This document shows positions 62,821-64,000 of a DNA stretch of 64,000 nt, piece after piece. The stretch comes from Simmondsia chinensis. Lineage: Eukaryota; Streptophyta; Magnoliopsida; Caryophyllales; Simmondsiaceae. Position numbers and translations under genes: made by a program. The stretch lies in the NCBI GenBank assembly GCA_018398585.1, contig JAGTTD010000010.1, forward strand, positions 20,768,005 to 20,832,004. Reading direction: 5' to 3'. The notes under the pieces were generated by a model that was given only the letters and a program-made list of their open reading frames with translations, searched no databases and had not been told where the DNA came from. Every line of letters begins with the position of its first letter. Position 1 is the first letter of the stretch.

Positions 62821-64000
62821 ATCATCCCCATGCTCTTCCTACACTTCTGGGTTTGAATCATCACTATCAACATCAGATTTCTTCCCCTATGATTGTTCAT
62901 CAACACTGAACCCCTCAGCTATCATAAGGAACTTGGGATTACATTTGTGACCAAACTGATAAGTTTGATTGCATTTATAACAGAGCCTTTGAGGCCTCTT
63001 CTCTTCTGATCGACCAGCATTGGGCCTAGCAGATCCTTTTTGGAACTTGTCACTGCCTCCACGAACTCTATTGCTTTCATTTGAAGCCAAAATTGTTGCC
63101 TCAAACAGTTTAGCCTTAGAATAACCCATGGACAATGTAGCAGGACCAACTGCTTTCACGAGGTTCTTAACCTTGGGCTTGAACCCACTAACAAAACTTG
63201 ACACATAGTAAGACTCAGTGGCATGGGGATTTTCAGCTATCATACTAGCTCTAAGGTTTTCAAACCTTGTCATGTATTCCCTTACTGAAGTCTCTTGTCT
63301 CACTTTATTGAACTTATCAACAATATCACTAGAACCATCATCACCATATCGTTCACACAATTCTTTTACAAATTCAGCCCAAGTGAGAGTAGGATTGCTT
63401 TTCAACAAACTATAAAACCATACCTCATGGTCTCCAAGGAGGTAAACAGCAGCAATTTGGACCTTTTCATCCTCCTCAATGTGGTAAAAATGGAAGTAAC
63501 GATCACATCTCCTCAACCAAGAATAAGGTTGCTTGCCATCGAAGGAATCAATCTATACCCTTGGTTGTCTATAACTACTGCCTCTGCTATTGGATGAAAT
63601 ATCATTACTGCCAGATCATTGCTGAATCCACTGATCTGGAGGTCGATAAAATTGCTCTTCAACCAGACTTGCAGACCTGTGACTGTCAAGGAGTTCAGGA
63701 GGTCGAGCTGCCTGTGCTGCATTCAAGTTTGAAGGTCTGGATTGATTTCGATCTAACGACCGATCATGTCTAGCATATGCTTCATTCTCTGGATCCTGAG
63801 TCTGAGTTCTCACTTCAGCTATTGTAGGCATCACCTGAGGTCTTTCACTAACAGCTGCAGTTCCAACAGAAACATAAGATTGCACCATTACTGGAGGTCT
63901 CATTTGTTGATTTATAGGTAATGAGCTAGTCGGTAGCAAAGGTTCAGGAACTGAAGGCATAGTTTGCCTATTGAGTTGATTTTGAATTTCAACAAGCTTT
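62821..64000 (-). pseudogene. G5 gag, cut by the window end
   Basis: 62887-63516 has MRRCDRYFHFYHIEEDEKVQ, LLGDHEVWFYSLLKSNPTLT and EYMTRFENLRASMIAENPHA, then SGFKPKVKNLVKAVGPATLS and the zinc knuckle CYKCNQTYQFGHKC. The upstream linker 63616-63960 is P/Q/R-rich (EAYARHDRSLDRNQSRPSNL) like that of G3 and G4. Stops lie near 62888, 62838, 63550 and 63616. The start codon and 5' LTR are beyond 64000. Confidence 0.82.

Larger units (their letters stand above)
48936..64000 (-). mobile_element. G5: Reina-like chromovirus, cut by G4 and a LINE, runs off the window
   Basis: The 3' LTR is at 48936-49241 plus 55018-55056, split by G4. The internal region continues on the minus strand to the window end, which lies within gag, so the 5' LTR and the second TSD half are outside. 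The left flank is gaaag. Genes seen from right to left are gag, protease, reverse transcriptase (split by a LINE), RNase H, integrase and chromodomain remnant. It carries the same protein order and wording as G1-G4. Confidence 0.85.

Noticed and set aside
1..64000. Host protein-coding genes, tRNA or rRNA genes, or a novel multi-gene system
   Set aside because: All recognisable coding stretches belong to retrotransposon gag-pol or LINE proteins. I saw no tRNA cloverleaf or rRNA sequence apart from primer-binding sites and the doubtful SINE-like units.

Overview
This window is a piece of flowering-plant nuclear heterochromatin, almost certainly from a eudicot; the species cannot be told from the sequence. 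It is AT-rich, has no recognisable host gene, and is almost entirely old transposable elements inserted into one another. The evidence is several LTR pairs, tRNA primer-binding sites, polypurine tracts, exact target-site duplications (TSDs) and broken gag-pol reading frames typical of plant Ty1/copia, Ty3/gypsy and L1 elements.

Layout. (1) 1-446: an imperfect inverted repeat and anonymous AT-rich DNA. (2) about 447-16368: a degenerate minus-strand Ty3/gypsy chromovirus of Tekay type. Its 3' LTR is split by a plus-strand Ty1/copia element of Angela/BARE type (1180-10000). (3) 16369-17244: a minus-strand copia gag fragment and unassigned DNA. (4) about 17245-48935: the remains of one plus-strand Ty1/copia element (here C2), split into pieces by later insertions. 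The insertions are an Athila-type gypsy element (17345-27770, TSD agtac), a Reina-like chromovirus G1 (29087-46284, TSD ctagc) and a short hAT-like element (48000-48697). G1 contains G2 (29951-41513, minus, TSD tgtca), and G2 contains G3 (33348-39262, plus, TSD cttat). The nest C2 > G1 > G2 > G3 is therefore four deep. (5) 48936 to the window end: a further minus-strand chromovirus G5, inserted 49 bases into the 3' LTR of C2. G5 is split by G4 (49242-55012, minus, TSD cctta) and by a 5'-truncated L1-type LINE (57895-62220, plus, TSD aagttgctt).

G1-G5 are one extended family. All have short LTRs (about 318-434 bp) with TGTTA...TAACA-type ends. G1-G4 show a tRNA-iMet-type primer site (that of G5 lies outside the window). 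All encode gag (single zinc knuckle), protease, reverse transcriptase, RNase H and integrase with a C-terminal chromodomain. All copies are dead: stops, frameshifts, and in three of five a damaged reverse-transcriptase active-site motif. Hand-counted LTR divergence (about 7% for G1, about 5% for G2 and G3) agrees with the order of nesting.

The most interesting signal is not a gene. The LTRs of G1-G5 repeatedly carry perfect E2F-type motifs (TTTCCCGCC or TTTGGCGCC). In G1-G4 these lie upstream of a TATA box in the element's own orientation, which suggests the family may be tied to S-phase transcription. I found no undescribed protein system; the value of the window lies in insertion history, LTR regulatory content and a few unexplained repeats.
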